From: Istiophorus platypterus
Taxonomy: Eukaryota > Chordata > Actinopteri > Istiophoriformes > Istiophoridae
Direction: 5' to 3'
Assembly: GCA_016859345.1 (NCBI GenBank)
Contig: CM029112.1
Span: 14,706,089-14,770,088 of the forward strand
Length of the DNA: 64,000 nucleotides
Shown here piece after piece: positions 34,241 through 47,646 of this stretch (within the stretch, counting starts at the first letter, position 1; each line of letters starts with the position of its first letter). The notes beneath the pieces were generated by a model, which worked only from the letters and a program-made list of their open reading frames with translations, had not been told where the DNA came from and did no database searches. Position numbers and translations under genes: made by a program.

Positions 34241-37200
34241 TGCTAGCGCAGACAGCACTGACTGATCTGTCTCCTTAGAAAACTCAGAATAGGCTGCAGG
34301 ATGAGAATAGCTTCCATACCAACACACAAAGACATATACACATCACAGCTGAACAACAGACCTGCCACAACACACCTCGACAGTCTTGTGTAACACTGCG
34401 CCGTGCTCGTGCAAAGAGACAAAATCATATACATCCCAGTGTCACTTTTTGACCTTTTCAAGACACAGCAGGTTAAAACCTGGCTCGCTTCTCACTTGGT
34501 GAGATTTCTTTCAGCTGTGCCTTAGCTTGCACCCCGGCTATGGGTAACAAGAAATACAGTCATTAGCCCAAATTGTTATAATTCCCCATTTACTGTAGCT
34601 ATAATGACGTCTTCCATGGGCCCAATGAGTCATTATCTAGAACCAACATGGTCCTACATTAACCACACAAGACCAATCGAACCGGATCATGGGACCTGAC
34701 CAAAAAAAAAGACAGTGTCAGCCGTTTCAGCATGTGCTCAAAAACAACATATTTTTGCGTGGATGGAGTGGATGAATTGGTCAACACAATGGAAGATAGC
34801 TGTTTGTTTTTTACTACCCACACTCTACCTTTGTGTCTTTCAATCGTGGCCACAATCTCTCCCTAACCTTAATTGATTGATTATTCCTGTAACCATGATA
34901 ACCATGGATGATGTCCTGCTATTACATGTCATTGAGGGGACATGGACAAATGACACATTTTGTCAATCAATTCAGAGAACTTGTTGCTTTCCAAACTCCC
35001 TAGAGAGATGAATCGATCATCCTTCACCGAAAAGAGCCATCTCTGATCTCTGCTAAATTTGCGGGTTAATTGTTGGGTACCATGTTAAGCCTCCCCATGT
35101 GAACAGCTGCTATTTAGGCCATTGATCCTTCCAGCTGGCTACGGCCACGTGTAGCCAGCATTTGGTATCTGAGCCGTGGCAAAGGTCATAGGCTTCTAGC
35201 CCTCTACCCAACATGTACACACCTGGTGCTGCACAAGACTGAAAAACAAACAGGGGTTTTGCAGGGTTAAGAAAGGAAATTTAAGACTTTTAAGGCACTT
35301 TTAATACCACATAGGATGCGATTTATTACCTGTAGCGGAATTGAATAGAAATATATGTCACGTACATGAATTTATTGATGCTTATCACATATGTGTCAGC
35401 AATTCAGGGCAGTATATATTATAAAAATAAGAATATCAATAATTCATCATTAAACACAACCTGAGCCCAAACAAATGATAGAAAATGAACGGATGAACAA
35501 ATGGATGGATAAATTTTGAGTTCCACACATAAATTTTAAACAAGGTCAGAGGTCTGGAACATTAGTACTGGAGGTTTTCCAGTTTTTGCTAAAATCCCTT
35601 AATATCCTTTATTTCAATGCTTTTTTAAACTTTTCAAGGCCTGCAGATTCCCTGGAAACAGAAAGAACAGACAAAACTACAAAAAATGTTACTTTTCATG
35701 GTGAAATGTGTAAATATGTCTTATAATCTGTTTGGATTTGTTTTGGTGGATAGATTAGGGCTTAAGATGCCAAAAAAAAGTGAAGGCAGGGAAACGCAGT
35801 CACATAATGAAACAACCTTCAATCCTTGCCTCCCTTCTGGCCCTCACTTCACTTTTTGTGTACTGGAACCGAGACCGAATGTGAGAAGTTCTGATCTAAG
35901 CGTTAAGCAGCTGTCATATGCATATGTGCATGTGCAAGTGCCCAGCATTTCTGTTGCCAGACTGGCAAATAAAATGCTAAAAAGATCATTTACAAGTTTT
36001 GATCCTTTGAAGCATGTTTTAAATCATGAAGTCAGGAAGAGCAGCAGCCTTTCGTGTGTGTGAACTGACTTGTGACCAAACAATTTAGTTCCATGAAAGA
36101 TCAATAATAAATATCTCTCTCAACCGAAGAGAGATTTATTATTTTTTTTTTACACAAGATGAAGAGGTCTCAAGCTACTGCGTGTGAGAAAGAAAGAAAT
36201 TATTAAAAAACCCAAAAACAAAACACGACCTGTACATCACTGTCAGTTATGCATCGTGACTGTGGGTAAACAACCCCACACTGTGAATACTGTATGGATG
36301 ACTTGAGTTGTGGGTGGATTAAATCGCACTGTAGAATTTGTCAGCTGATGCATAAACAAAAACTGCACCAGCATTATATGGCGAGTCAAATGCCACACTG
36401 ATTCACTGGCGCTTTTCTGAAGTTTTCAAATAACGATATCACTGGGCAGAAGTTTTGCGCCTGTTTGTTCTGCCTCCAGCTGTATGTGAAGCGCAGATAA
36501 AAGGTGATGGAGAGGCGTTCGCTCGACTGCAGCTCAGAGGATCAACAGTGCACAACCCACACACAGCTGTGCTGATGAGGAGAGCCTTTTACCAATAATG
36601 CAACACTGTCCTCCAAATTTGGATGGACACAGCCTGGGGGTGACGGAGAGAGAGGGAGAGAGAGACAGAGAATCTGTCAGTTCTCAGTGTGTGAGCGCCA
36701 TAAACATGTGTTGGATTCTCTTTTTTTCTGTATTTCTGCATCTCTTCCCACCTCTCTTGGGAAAACTTTTTTTTTTTTAAACTTCTCTGGATGAAAATAT
36801 TAACTTGTGAATAAACAGAGGGAGGGTGCATGTGAATGTGAAAACACATGGCTGGAGTTGGTTTAACTGAGGATGCCTCTGCCACTGAACTGGCTTGTGA
36901 TAACTGGATTGTGACGATACTGAGTGGTGTCTGCAGCGTTCATCAGTCAGAACAGAAACCACCGAACATCTCAGCGGGGGGATCGGTCTTGTCCGGGGCA
37001 GAGGTTTGCTGTGAGGGGTTTCGGTTCAGCTCATGTTGCAAGGACTGCAGTGGGACTCTACAGTTTTTTATTGATGCCATTCAGTCAATTTCTAATGGAT
37101 TCACTTGTATCAAATTTTGCTCATTGTGCACATGGCATCGTATTGGATCAGCTCTCTCTGTGGTCTGTATCAGTGCGCTTGACCTTTGAGGCCATTCCTT

Positions 37201-38334
37201 TATACCCCTGTATAGTTAGACTAGTGGTTTCTTGGAGGCTCTGTAATGCTGATGGTGATCCAGAAACATAACATTATTCAAATTGCTACATCTATGAACA
37301 CTGTTGAATTGTGTGCAAAAAGACAGTATCAAAAACTGTAACTGTGGAGTGTCAAGATTAATGAAAGGGTTTGGACTCCTGAATTTGCCAGTAAAGGTAT
37401 AGAATCAAATCCAACCTATCTAATTCATTACTTGTATATCTTTGCTTTATAGCTCGCAAAAAAAAAAAAGATATAATTTGAGTTGAACGGGCAATAACAG
37501 AAAGGCTATTTTGGGATTGTGTTATCTGATACAAGCAAAGTGTTTGAGTTCTGCATAGAGAAGCAACTGTGTCGAGCCCAGGCAGCCTGACAGTGTGGAA
37601 GAGTATTGATTTATGTGAAGATCTGGGTTAACAACATGCATTTAGGGTGTTTTGCTTTGCGCCAAAGTTTCTCGCCGTTCCAATCAGAGACTCCACATTT
37701 TCTTTTGAGTGTAATTCCAAGAAAACTTTCCACAGATGCTCCCAGAATCAATCACAGGAAGAAAACTGGGCTGCAGAAAAAAGGATCCTTAAACAGCTCA
37801 AAGTGCGAAGTACATGTTTCACTAGTGACCGAGTTCTAGCCCAGTGACTTACAGCCTGGGGGTCAGGATCACCACGAGGGACCATAGGAAATACCCGAGG
37901 GGCAAGATAGTTAATAATGACACAAAAAAACATCTCTACTACACAAATTTATGTTTTTTTTTTTCTTTTTTTTCCTTGTAAATTACTACAAGCAAGTGCA
38001 TTCAAATAAAACAAGGACAAAGTTAAAGTTATGTGCCAAGACCTTCAGTCGAAATCCAAAAGATTTTAAAATGTACACTACATCTGATTCAAAATTAGGT
38101 CTTTCAACTGACCCCCCCCCCCCCCCCCCATCCATTGGCTATGTTTGTGGCACCCTTTCGAAAACAGAGCAAAAACTTTAATAAGCGTCTGAATGGTTAC
38201 TGTCACCCATGGGTCGGTTTCAGGATTCTGGTCGAAATTAGAATTGGAGTTTCCTACTTAGAACAGGGATCATTAGATGGCTATTCTGTTCAGACTGGTG
38301 TGTTTCCTACACATTTTTGTAGTTTCTAATAAGC
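34241..38334. other. Intergenic, no gene recognised
   Basis: The longest frames (35686-36063; 36848-37189 overlapping 36924-37271) have no recognisable domain and no consistent splice context. A run of 18 C lies at 38112-38129. Confidence 0.4.
38112..38129. repeat. Poly(C) homopolymer
   Basis: Eighteen consecutive C. The length may be unreliable in the assembly. Confidence 0.9.
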
Positions 38335-38610
38335 TTTCTTTTCACCTTCCTCCCTTGTCACGTGCAGTTTCCGGAGAAATTGGGAGCGCCGTTCAAGCAC
38401 TTGGTTGAAGGCAATCGATCCCGCTGCAGCAAAGAGAATTTTCATATAAAAATGAGATTGCACAGAGGGATGAATCAAGACTGCGCTCTTAATACAATTA
38501 ATCGTGGCCATAATCAAGGGGAACAATGACAATTGGATTCCTCTTGTGAGCAGAGACAGCAATAATTTAACCTCTTGATAAATCATTCATTTTCCTGAAC
38601 AACACTGTTC
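38335..38610. promoter_or_regulatory. Candidate conserved non-coding element with SOX/homeodomain words
   Basis: Free of simple repeats, with tightly packed binding words: TACAATTAATCGTGGCCATA, then AACAATGACAATTGG (two inverted SOX-type sites), CACGTG and TTCATATAAAAATGAG. This kind of composition is typical of vertebrate developmental enhancers in gene-poor flanks. Conservation could not be checked. Confidence 0.3.
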
Positions 38611-40114
38611 TCTGTTTTAAGGATGCATTGCTTTGGGAGCAGTTTCCTTTTCATCCCTCAGTAAGCATATGGAGTGGTGTGGCAACCATGCACTTGAACG
38701 ACATCAGCTTTATTCTACGAAATTCAATCTTAATTCTAACAAGTTTTTTTTGTAGACTTTAAGATAACTACATTAACATATTGTAGACTTCTACAATGGT
38801 GGTCACATTGTACGATTTGTCTTGACCAGTGTGATAAGGGGATTGTTGCCAGTTGCTCATTATGTACATGAGGACTGTTTGCTTTAAACAGTGGTATATG
38901 TTTTGGGCTACTTAAGGTCTTTCTTGAGCTTCTTGAGCCCCTTTAAGGAAAGATAGAGCGTTTGTTTCGAGGACACTTTACTCTGTACTGCCATGATATG
39001 AGGTACATAGAAGCATGCTGGATTTGAAAGTCTGAAATCCACTCCACAAAGTCAGAAACATGCTCTGTCCACTCAGAGAATGACCTTTAAAAAAAGTGGA
39101 AAGATAAAGGTCAGACTTAATATTCAAGTGGCCTCCATTATGCCACAGTACCTGCAACACAACAGGGAAGACCTAAGCTATAAACATGCTAACTGTATGA
39201 GAAACCCCTGACAATAATCACTTATGATGATAAGACAATGATCACAACTTGATCATGACCTGCGGAACCGAATGTCGGCGACCAAAATCGTGATTATAAA
39301 AAAGTAAAGCACGCGGCTTTTTTATTTGACCTCCGAGTCAGGTTGCGGTATTCTTGCAGGTGTCTCTGTTACATAACAAATTTTGCAATTTTCGCTTTCT
39401 CTAAGAGGAAACTACTTCTCCGTCCAAACAAGAGCAGAGAGAAATGGAATGGAAGCGTGTTTCTATCACGGATGCATTAGCCGCTGTTATTCAAAAGTGG
39501 GCATTGATCTCCGTGCCCATTCAGTCTGCATTTCCTTCCACTGCGCCCCCAGTGTTATGTGGGAGGGTCATGACTCCTCAGCCGGAGCTGCCTCTCCCAC
39601 CAGAGATCAGACAGACACAGCGGGCCGTGCACTGTGACCATGCCGCCTTAAATAGCACACTCAGATGCCTGCTCACACAGAAACGCAGTGAGTCACTACA
39701 GCACGGAGCTGAAATGCTGCTCAGGATAGCAGGGAGAAAAAATTGACTGTGCTGATCATACTTTTTCTAAGTTAAACTTCTTTGGACCTCACACATTTGT
39801 CTTACCCCTGCCCACTTGTTTTTGTACTTATGTTTGCAGGAAAAATGATTTATCAAGAGCTAAACTCTTATGGGTGGACAACCCAAAACACGTACTGTAG
39901 ATAGATGCTACGCTTTAATAATTATCTATTTAAATCTATCTATCATTTAACATAAAAAATCCCTACCCTTTCTACATTAATGCTTAATGACATTGAATCT
40001 ATTATCATAGGTAACCTTTAGAGCTTACTAGCTTCATATCCCTGATAAAAGCACAGTCCTTGTTTAAATATAAGTTGGTTTGGATCAATAAAAGTGCACA
40101 TATTTGTTAAAATT
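38611..40114. other. Intergenic, no gene recognised
   Basis: The 100-codon frame at 39444-39746 lacks any recognisable domain. Confidence 0.4.
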
Positions 40115-40262
40115 CAGGAAATAGTCAGAGGTCGCCATAGTCATTCGGAATTATCCTGTGGGGACCAGGAATGTCTGTACAAATGTTCAATCCATTCAAT
40201 AGTTGTTGAGACATTTCCATATGGACCAAAAAAGCAGCCATGCTGCTGGCAAGGTTAAAAAA
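40115..40262 (+). repeat. Interspersed repeat, family B, copy 2
   Basis: GAGGTCGCCATAGTCATTCG, CCTGTGGGGACCAGGAATGT, CTGTACAAATG and CAATCCATTCAATAGTTGTT, then GAGACATTTCCATATGGACC, are in the order expected for family B and match the copy at 62.0 kb. Confidence 0.6.
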
Positions 40263-43200
40263 AAAAGGAAACGGAGAGTAAACACAAAGAACATACCGGT
40301 GACACACTGAGTAAAAGAGAAAAAGAAAAACATAATTATAATAGATACAAATACAATGATAGAAATATAGAAATACCGTTTTATATGTACATTGTATTAT
40401 AGATGCATGTGACAGTACTACGAGACACACTTAATGAAATGAATACAATTTCTGAGGACGGAGTAGTCGGTATTTTTGGATGACAACAGAAAACTGGTGC
40501 GTATGAATATCCTGCTTTACACCAAGTCACCGAAAGTTGTCAGTGGCACGGTCCATGACACTGTCTCTTAAAAAAGGACAGATGGCAGAGATGAGTGGCT
40601 TCTACGCATGCATCCATCAATTCATGAAGAAACACAGAGACCAGCACTGTGCATGATAAGCGGCGTTGTGTTCAGTTTGTTGCAACGCTGCTTCTGCAAT
40701 CGCACACTTCAGTCACGCACAAACGCTCACACACACCGACATGCTTGCACACACTTTACTGTGCGTACTATACACTGTCCACGGTCACGCCGCTGGGTTT
40801 CTTGTGCCAGCTTAGCCCTCCGACAGTATTGAGCCCTCAGTGAGTTGACCGACTGGTCAATTTGACTTTGCAGGAATGTGCAGTATTGCATTTTGGATCC
40901 AAGGCAGGCGGGTTTACTTTGATCGATGCACAAAGGCTTACGAGAGGCAGAATGGAGCTGGCACCTGTGAGGCACACTGAGTTTGAATTGACAGCTGCTG
41001 AACTCTGAGGTGTGTCTCCAGCATAGGCAGTCGGCTGAGCCTCAGAGACCTTCGATATTCCCGCTTTATATTGAAATGCTCCAGTTCACAGACGGTCTGT
41101 CTTAAGTACAGGCAGTATGAAATCAATAGGCTATAGCAGTTTAAAATAAAGTATAAACTACTGAGTTTTTACAACGGCTACATATGGGACAAGTAGAAAG
41201 GAACCTGTTCTCCCATTTCACACTTAGTGCCTGAATTATGTAAAGTCATCTTTACCGATGCCAGGGTATGTCAGTAATCACTGTCCTATTGCCTGAATGC
41301 CTTGTAACAGGGAGGCATTTGACAACAAGATCCTTTGGGTACACTCACATGCCAAAATGGCAAAGTACATTTCTTAAGTATCCACTTTAAAGGAGATGCT
41401 GCTCTGCCTGTTCCCCAACTATTCCAAAGCATCCTGATGCAGAACAAACAGGGCTTTTAAAGAGTAAATATAGAGGCCCTGTTTTATGTGCATGCAGAGT
41501 TCCCGCAGGCCGTTTGTGAAGATGTACTACTGGAGAATATGGCAAAGCCCTGTAAAGTCTACTGGGAGAATATGGCTTTTAGCATTCGCCTAAGCACAAA
41601 CATCTAAGAACTTTAAGTGATGAAATTCCACTTATGTAGCTACAAACTGTAAGCAAGCGTCTCTCTGAGTTCCTGATGTAATTGAAGTTTTTGTTGAGCA
41701 AATGTACAAAGCAAGCCTAAAATAACATGGGCGAAGTAGGCAGCATACTAATGGAATCCAGCTCCCGTGTTTACATGGTCTCACCGCTGCAGCAAATTAT
41801 GCTTATGTTGGAAAATTGAATGAACATCCACAAGCGGTGACATCAAACACTTGTACAAATGCTTGACCTGAGCTGATTGAACATGGGGTGGAACGGGGGA
41901 AGTGGGAGCGTTGAAAGCTGACAGAGGCAAGCAGACATAGTATATTGACCGGCTGAAGGAAGTAGGTGGGGCAGGTAAGAGAAAGAGAGTGGTGGTAAAT
42001 AATTGAGGACACCTTGCATTGAGTGAGCTCCGACTGACCTAGTATGATACTGAGATATTTCTCACTGACCACACAGGGACCAGAGATCCATGAAACATTA
42101 CCCTTAACTCGGACATACGCCGGTTCCCCAGCTGCTCAGATCGATGGCCACTGATCGTCCCCCTTGCTCGGCTGTTACGGCCATTACCAGTGTTGTCTCC
42201 ATCGATCACTGGAGAACTGTGTGTATCCTGGTCCCAGCTGACAATAGATGCTCTTTGTCGAAGGCCTGCCGTCCCTCACCGTCTTCGTACCTCCCTACCG
42301 TCTCCGGCAAATCTTGGACACGCAGAAGACAACGGGACTCGATAACACTTAAGAGAAATAGGATTCTCTAGTAAAACAGTGCAACACCCAACCTGTCTAT
42401 CAGAAATTACATGTATATACTAGTTAATTTTTTTATTTATTTTTTTTTTTTTGTCAAATATTTCTTGGAGGAAATGCAATTGCTGCCTGGACTGTGTTTA
42501 CTAGCAACATTTTTTTTCAAGTTCAGGAAGTGTTTCATTCTTTAGAGAAGGTAATTGGGGTAAATGTAGCGGTCGTAGCCCAGGGCTGGAGACTAATGTT
42601 TGCGTCCATCATGTGGTTATGTTTTGGCTGTTAAATCTCTTTAGTTAAGGATGGCGACAGGCTATGGTTTAGGTAAAAAATTCTATATTAAAAAAAAAAA
42701 ATTCATTTCTGTTTCAGAACACAGCCTTCGCCTGGCCTTGGCAGGAACTTTTATTTTCTTAGATAGTAATCGAGATATTTCAGCGTTCGTTTTATGATTG
42801 ATTACTCTACTTAGCTTAAAGAGTTAAAGAAGCAAGACAAGTAAATAATACCCTCCATTTAGTGAACTGTGTGAACTGAAAGTAATTCAACATGTTGAGA
42901 GCTGAGAAGCATCTAAGGGATTCCACTGTACATTAGTTAGTTATTCACGACTGACTGCTGAAGCAAAACAGTTAAAAATGTTTCTGATGCGATTTGGTAA
43001 GAAGGCTGAAGGAAGAGCATGATTTTGCCCACTCTCATGCCTACGACAGCAGAGCACGGCATCATGGTAAATTCTCCACGAGTGCGCACATCTAGCCTTT
43101 AACGCCAGTTCAGTTACTGTACAAACTGTTGTCATAAAGTTTCGGTCTGAATCCGATGGAGGGCTTTAACAGGCATAACACGTATATTCCTCCCACAGAT

Positions 43201-45178
43201 TTAGATTTCAAAACTGTGCTCAAACTTTTCACTTGCTAACAGACAGATCTCTCCGAGGTTAGAGAGGAAAAAAGAAAGCTTGTGTGAGAAGTTCAGTCTT
43301 TTAGAAACAGAGGGCTTTATGCTGTGATTGATTTTAAAGTAGGTAGACTGGATCTGGTGCTTCTGAAAAGTCTCTACTGGCATCATGAACCTGCAGCTGT
43401 ATCAGTGATATTTATATTTCAGAAATGAATACCTACTGCAGCTTGGCTGGAAAAGCTGTAAAAGTATTGGTTAAGGCCATTTTATAGCTTAGATATTTCT
43501 CATAAAGGAGACAGTGCTTGAATTCAAGTATTGAAGAATTACACTGCAATATTGTGCATTTTTTGTTTACACTAATGGGATTATATAGCCGCTAAATGTC
43601 ACTATATACTTTCGGACATAGCCTAAATTAGAATTTAGTAAAGCATTTCATTGTAAACATGACCCAGACAGTGTTTGAAAATAAAACAAAGTCCATCATT
43701 ATCACATTAAGATGTTGTTCAGGTAAAGTATGTGCTGACAAAGAGGCCTACTTTAATCCTGCCTAGCAAAACCAATCTGCACACCTCATTACACTGCACC
43801 TACAAGAATATGTTTGCAAACTTCACAAGGCAATAACCCCGAATGATTTATGCAGCTAAAACAATGAGAATTCATCTATTGTTTACAATTTTCTGAAGTT
43901 AATGTATCAGCACAGAAATATAAAAAGACATGAATAATGAACAAAGGGAAAGCTAAAGCGTACTAACATTACTAAAGTCAACACTCAAAAGGTAAAGGCA
44001 TTTACTGCCAGCCTATGTAAAATTAAAAAAAGGAACAAAAGGAACAAAAGGAAATTAAATGTGTCCCTGGATTGTTATCCTATCATTTCCATGTTGATTT
44101 TTTTTTCGTTTCCAGCAGTTAATCATTTTTAGAAGTGTTGTTATTAAGACAAAAGATGCTTATTAGATAGGAATTTCCAGAGACTGAGAGATGTATGATA
44201 CAAATGAAGTCAGGGTAAGCAGGGCTTAAATTCAGCAGAAAGAACTATCTTCCCATCAGCAGCTACAGTACTTTAGTGCCCCAGCAGGACACATCATACA
44301 AGGTTTGACTACTAAATAACAAGACTGGGCTTTTGTAAGTTAACCCAGCGTTAGTCTCATCGTTTAATAGCCACACCTCGTACAACCAACCCTACGCTGA
44401 CTCTCACCGGAGCGGTCCTCCCCTCCCTCCCCTCCCTCCCCTCAGCGCTTCAAAAAGGCCCTGGGAGGAAAGCGGAGAGGCATAGAGTCAGAGGATTTCA
44501 GCGGCCTTAACCACAACATCAGCCACAGAACTAAAACGAAAAACACAGCAGCCGGGTAAGGTGCACTCAACCACCTCTGAAATCACTTCCCACATGAGAG
44601 GAAACCCATATTTGCTCAGGGGGTAGAACTGTTCACGAGAAATGAGGACACTGTTAAAATGTGTGATGCACGATTGAATGTGGTTTTGAGAAGATACATG
44701 AGTCTCGGTGGACATCTCTCCTCTGCCTGAGTCTTCCTCACTGGTGACAGATTAAAGCCCTCACACACAGATTATGGTAAATGCTGTCAGCTTGTATTAG
44801 AGAGTACTGTGTAATAGTAGAGAATGCATGAACAACTTTATTTAGCATTCTTTATAAAAGCACTACAAGTTGAAATCCCACAGGTCTGAGGAAAAGACAA
44901 AACAGTCATTTCACTCGTGTATCGTACAGAGGTATTAAAATGCAGTGGCAGATCAAACTGAAGATGATGTTTCATTAAATTCTTTCATTAATTCAAATTT
45001 GATTCCTCTGCCTCATTATTCGTTTTTTTTTTTTTTCCAACTGCTTGTCTGGCTCAGTTTTAGTGGGACTATAATGGTTACATACAATAGAATAAAACTT
45101 AATAAACAGGGTTCAGAGAATGGCATGATGATATGATATTCAGCGAAGTCCAGCAACTAGGTCATTAACTCTGTAACC
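40263..45178. other. Intergenic, no gene recognised
   Basis: About 4.9 kb. It holds a (CCCTC)n tract at 44417-44443 and poly(T)/poly(A) runs at 42439-42451 and 42691-42700. A CpG-richer stretch at 42110-42350 includes a 75-codon frame with no known motif. Confidence 0.4.
44417..44443. repeat. (CCCTC)n minisatellite-like tract
   Basis: Tandem CCCTCCCTC units. The complementary strand is G-rich and could form a quadruplex-like structure. Confidence 0.8.
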
Positions 45179-45182
45179 TTAA

Positions 45183-46026
45183 AGGGGACCTATTATGCTC
45201 AATTACAGCTCGATGTTTTTATTCTGAGACTCCACTAGACTAGCTTCGCATGACTCTCAGTTCAAAAAAGTGCTTATCTATGTCAAACTGCCCCTCAGCT
45301 GAGCCTTAGACATAAGCCAATGTTAGCACAGGCCTCTTTAAAAGTCCGCTTTCTTCTGATTGGCCGATCGCCAGATCAGTTGCAATTAGAGACTAGTGAC
45401 TTAAACTAACAAACAGAAAATAATTGATCGGAAAAGGCATGTTCCAAAATCCATCTGTGCACGTTCGAGCCTGAGCCTGATCTAGAAGAGGAGAGTGGAC
45501 AGCACGAACATCAGCAGCAACAAAGACAACAACAGGACACGGCTGTTATATTATACTATATTATGACAATTACCTGCTTATTGTGTGACAATACAGCAGA
45601 TTTAGTCTTTCAGTCAGAATTTGTTATAAAATTTTTAACATATGTACCTCTAAAAGTCTGCTCTGAGGAAATAAAGCTAATGTTACTAGTAATAGGTTAT
45701 TCTGCTGTTGCCATACATCTTTATAGTGAAACTGAGCTGTTGGTCATTTTTATGCTGGAGTACATTAAGTGCCTATAATACTTCTTAGGTAGACTGTTTC
45801 GGGAGAATTAACTGTTTGGAGCAGATGACTATATAAAGACATCCATTACGACCTCATGCCACTTTGTTGCAGAAGAACGGTTGAAAACCGAGTGTTAAGA
45901 GCAGTCTGATGCCTGAGCTTTTGTTTCCAGGTGATTACCTTTACATACCTTTACCCATTATTTGAAACTTTGGCACTAAAGATAACATTGGCTATGTAGC
46001 AACAACAAAAATTACATATAGCACCT
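45183..46026. mobile_element. TTAA-flanked non-autonomous DNA element, 844 bp
   Basis: Begins AGGGGACCTATTATGCTC and ends with the reverse of AGGTGCTATATGTAATTTTT, each immediately flanked by TTAA (45179-45182 and 46027-46030). TTAA duplication is the signature of piggyBac-type insertion, although the terminal bases are not the usual CCC, so the superfamily is uncertain. No transposase is encoded. Partial relatives of the right end lie at 2702 and 31777. Inside, TTCTGATTGGCCGATCGCCA also fits the fish repeat whose left end starts AAAGGGGACCTATTATG. Confidence 0.6.
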
Positions 46027-46030
46027 TTAA

Positions 46031-46672
46031 GGTGGACGATTAACATTTAAGAGCAGCTCTCAAATTATAACTTGAAATTAATACAATATAATCAAATGTA
46101 TGCTATGAACAGGTCTGGCCCATCCAACACAAGGGTTTACCTTACATTTACCATAATATTCATCATTTCAACAACCTTATTCTGAATGATACATATAGCC
46201 TCAGCAAATTATTTTATCAACCACGAGCAATGATATTTTGCCACTCCACAGAATGTCTCAGAAGGCGTGCGTTCACCCCTCTTTCTGTGCAGCGGCCATC
46301 ACACTGTGAGGGCCTGAGAAGAGGTAGAAGTGGGCTGTGGTGTGGACAGCGCTTTGGAGGAATGGAGTCCGTGGGTTTTGGGGAAGACAGAATACTTGAT
46401 GGGAAATAAGTGGGACGTTGGAAGTGGAGACTCATCTGTTGACATCTTTCCTCATCACCTATTTAAAGACAATGAATAGAGAAAAGGGGAAAGAGAAAGA
46501 GATAGAGAGATAGAAGGGATAAATGAAATATTAAACAAAATAGGAGGTCTATTTTTAGAAGCAAGTGGCGGTTGGGTGGGGGGTGCGGGTGCTTCAGTTT
46601 TATTATTGATGTTGCTTTGCAAGTGGGGGCCCTCTGGTTCTCGCCTGAGAGCAGCCTGGCGGAAGTGTGTAA
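46031..46672. other. Intergenic, no gene recognised
   Basis: No coding motif or repeat recognised before the GT tract. Confidence 0.4.
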
Positions 46673-46742
46673 GTGTGTGTGTGTGTGTTTGTGTGTGTGC
46701 GTGCATGTGTGTGTGCGTGCGTGCGTGTGTGTGGGTGGGTGT
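46673..46742. repeat. (GT)n/(GTGC)n microsatellite
   Basis: GT units with GTGC and GGGT interruptions. Confidence 0.9.
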
Positions 46743-47118
46743 GAGGGGGGGCATATGTGTGTGTTTGCACAGTGACAGTGGTTTTCTGTGGGGAGTGGTC
46801 ATTGCATTAACAAGGCAAAATGGAGAGATAAAAGAGAATGAGACTGTTCTTAGAAGGAAGATGGTGCAATATCACATTTAAATCTGGGCAGAGACCACTA
46901 AACAGTAACAGCATAAAAGAGAGAGGTAGGAAAAAAACGACTGCTGCAGTTGTCAGAGCTCGGTTTCCCCACAGAGAGCGCTGGTGTACAGAAAAATTTG
47001 CCGGCTCTTTTTCGCAGTTTTATTATTCCGCACAGATTGAGGCTGGCTCTTCTCTGGCTGAGGTTCAGGGAGGGAGCCTTCATGTGGAGGCACTGATCCT
47101 GCTCTTGCTCTTCTGCGC

Positions 47119-47134
47119 AAACACATACACACAC

Positions 47135-47169
<35 letters not shown>
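47119..47169. repeat. (CA)n microsatellite
   Basis: About 50 bp of CA, with one AAAA break. Confidence 0.92.
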
Positions 47170-47171
<2 letters not shown>

Positions 47172-47562
47172 CCATGCAAGCTTGCTGGGTTACAGGGTTC
47201 ACAGAGGAAAGATGTGGGAAAATCTCAGCGGCGCTGATTTATGCATCATCGTGGGTCTTGCAGCATTTACTAACAGGTTGGCAATCAGCGCCATCTACAA
47301 GCGTTTAGGTGAGATTCATTTATATTCCGACCTGACAACTTTGTTTTGTTGCCACCAACAACCTTTGCTGTTACAAGGACAAACATCCTGTCTGCCTTCT
47401 CATTTTTCATGGAAAAGTACAGTATGTCTCCCACTGCGACTGTAAAGAGCATCAGAAGCACCAGACTGAATGTAACTTTAGTGATATCTCCAGCTCAGCC
47501 ATGCCACTGTCGAGAAAGACATTCCTTCCCTGATGTGTGTGCTGTGTCTTCGGTTCCCCTCT

Positions 47563-47646
47563 CCACACACACACACACACGTGTACACACGCACACACAC
47601 GTGCACACACACACACACACACACACACGCATACATACATACACAC
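47563..47646. repeat. (CA)n microsatellite with GTGT and ATAC interruptions
   Basis: About 84 bp of mostly CA dinucleotides. Confidence 0.92.

Noticed and set aside
42110..42371. CpG-richer block with a 75-codon frame
   Set aside because: Too short for a confident island and no protein motif.
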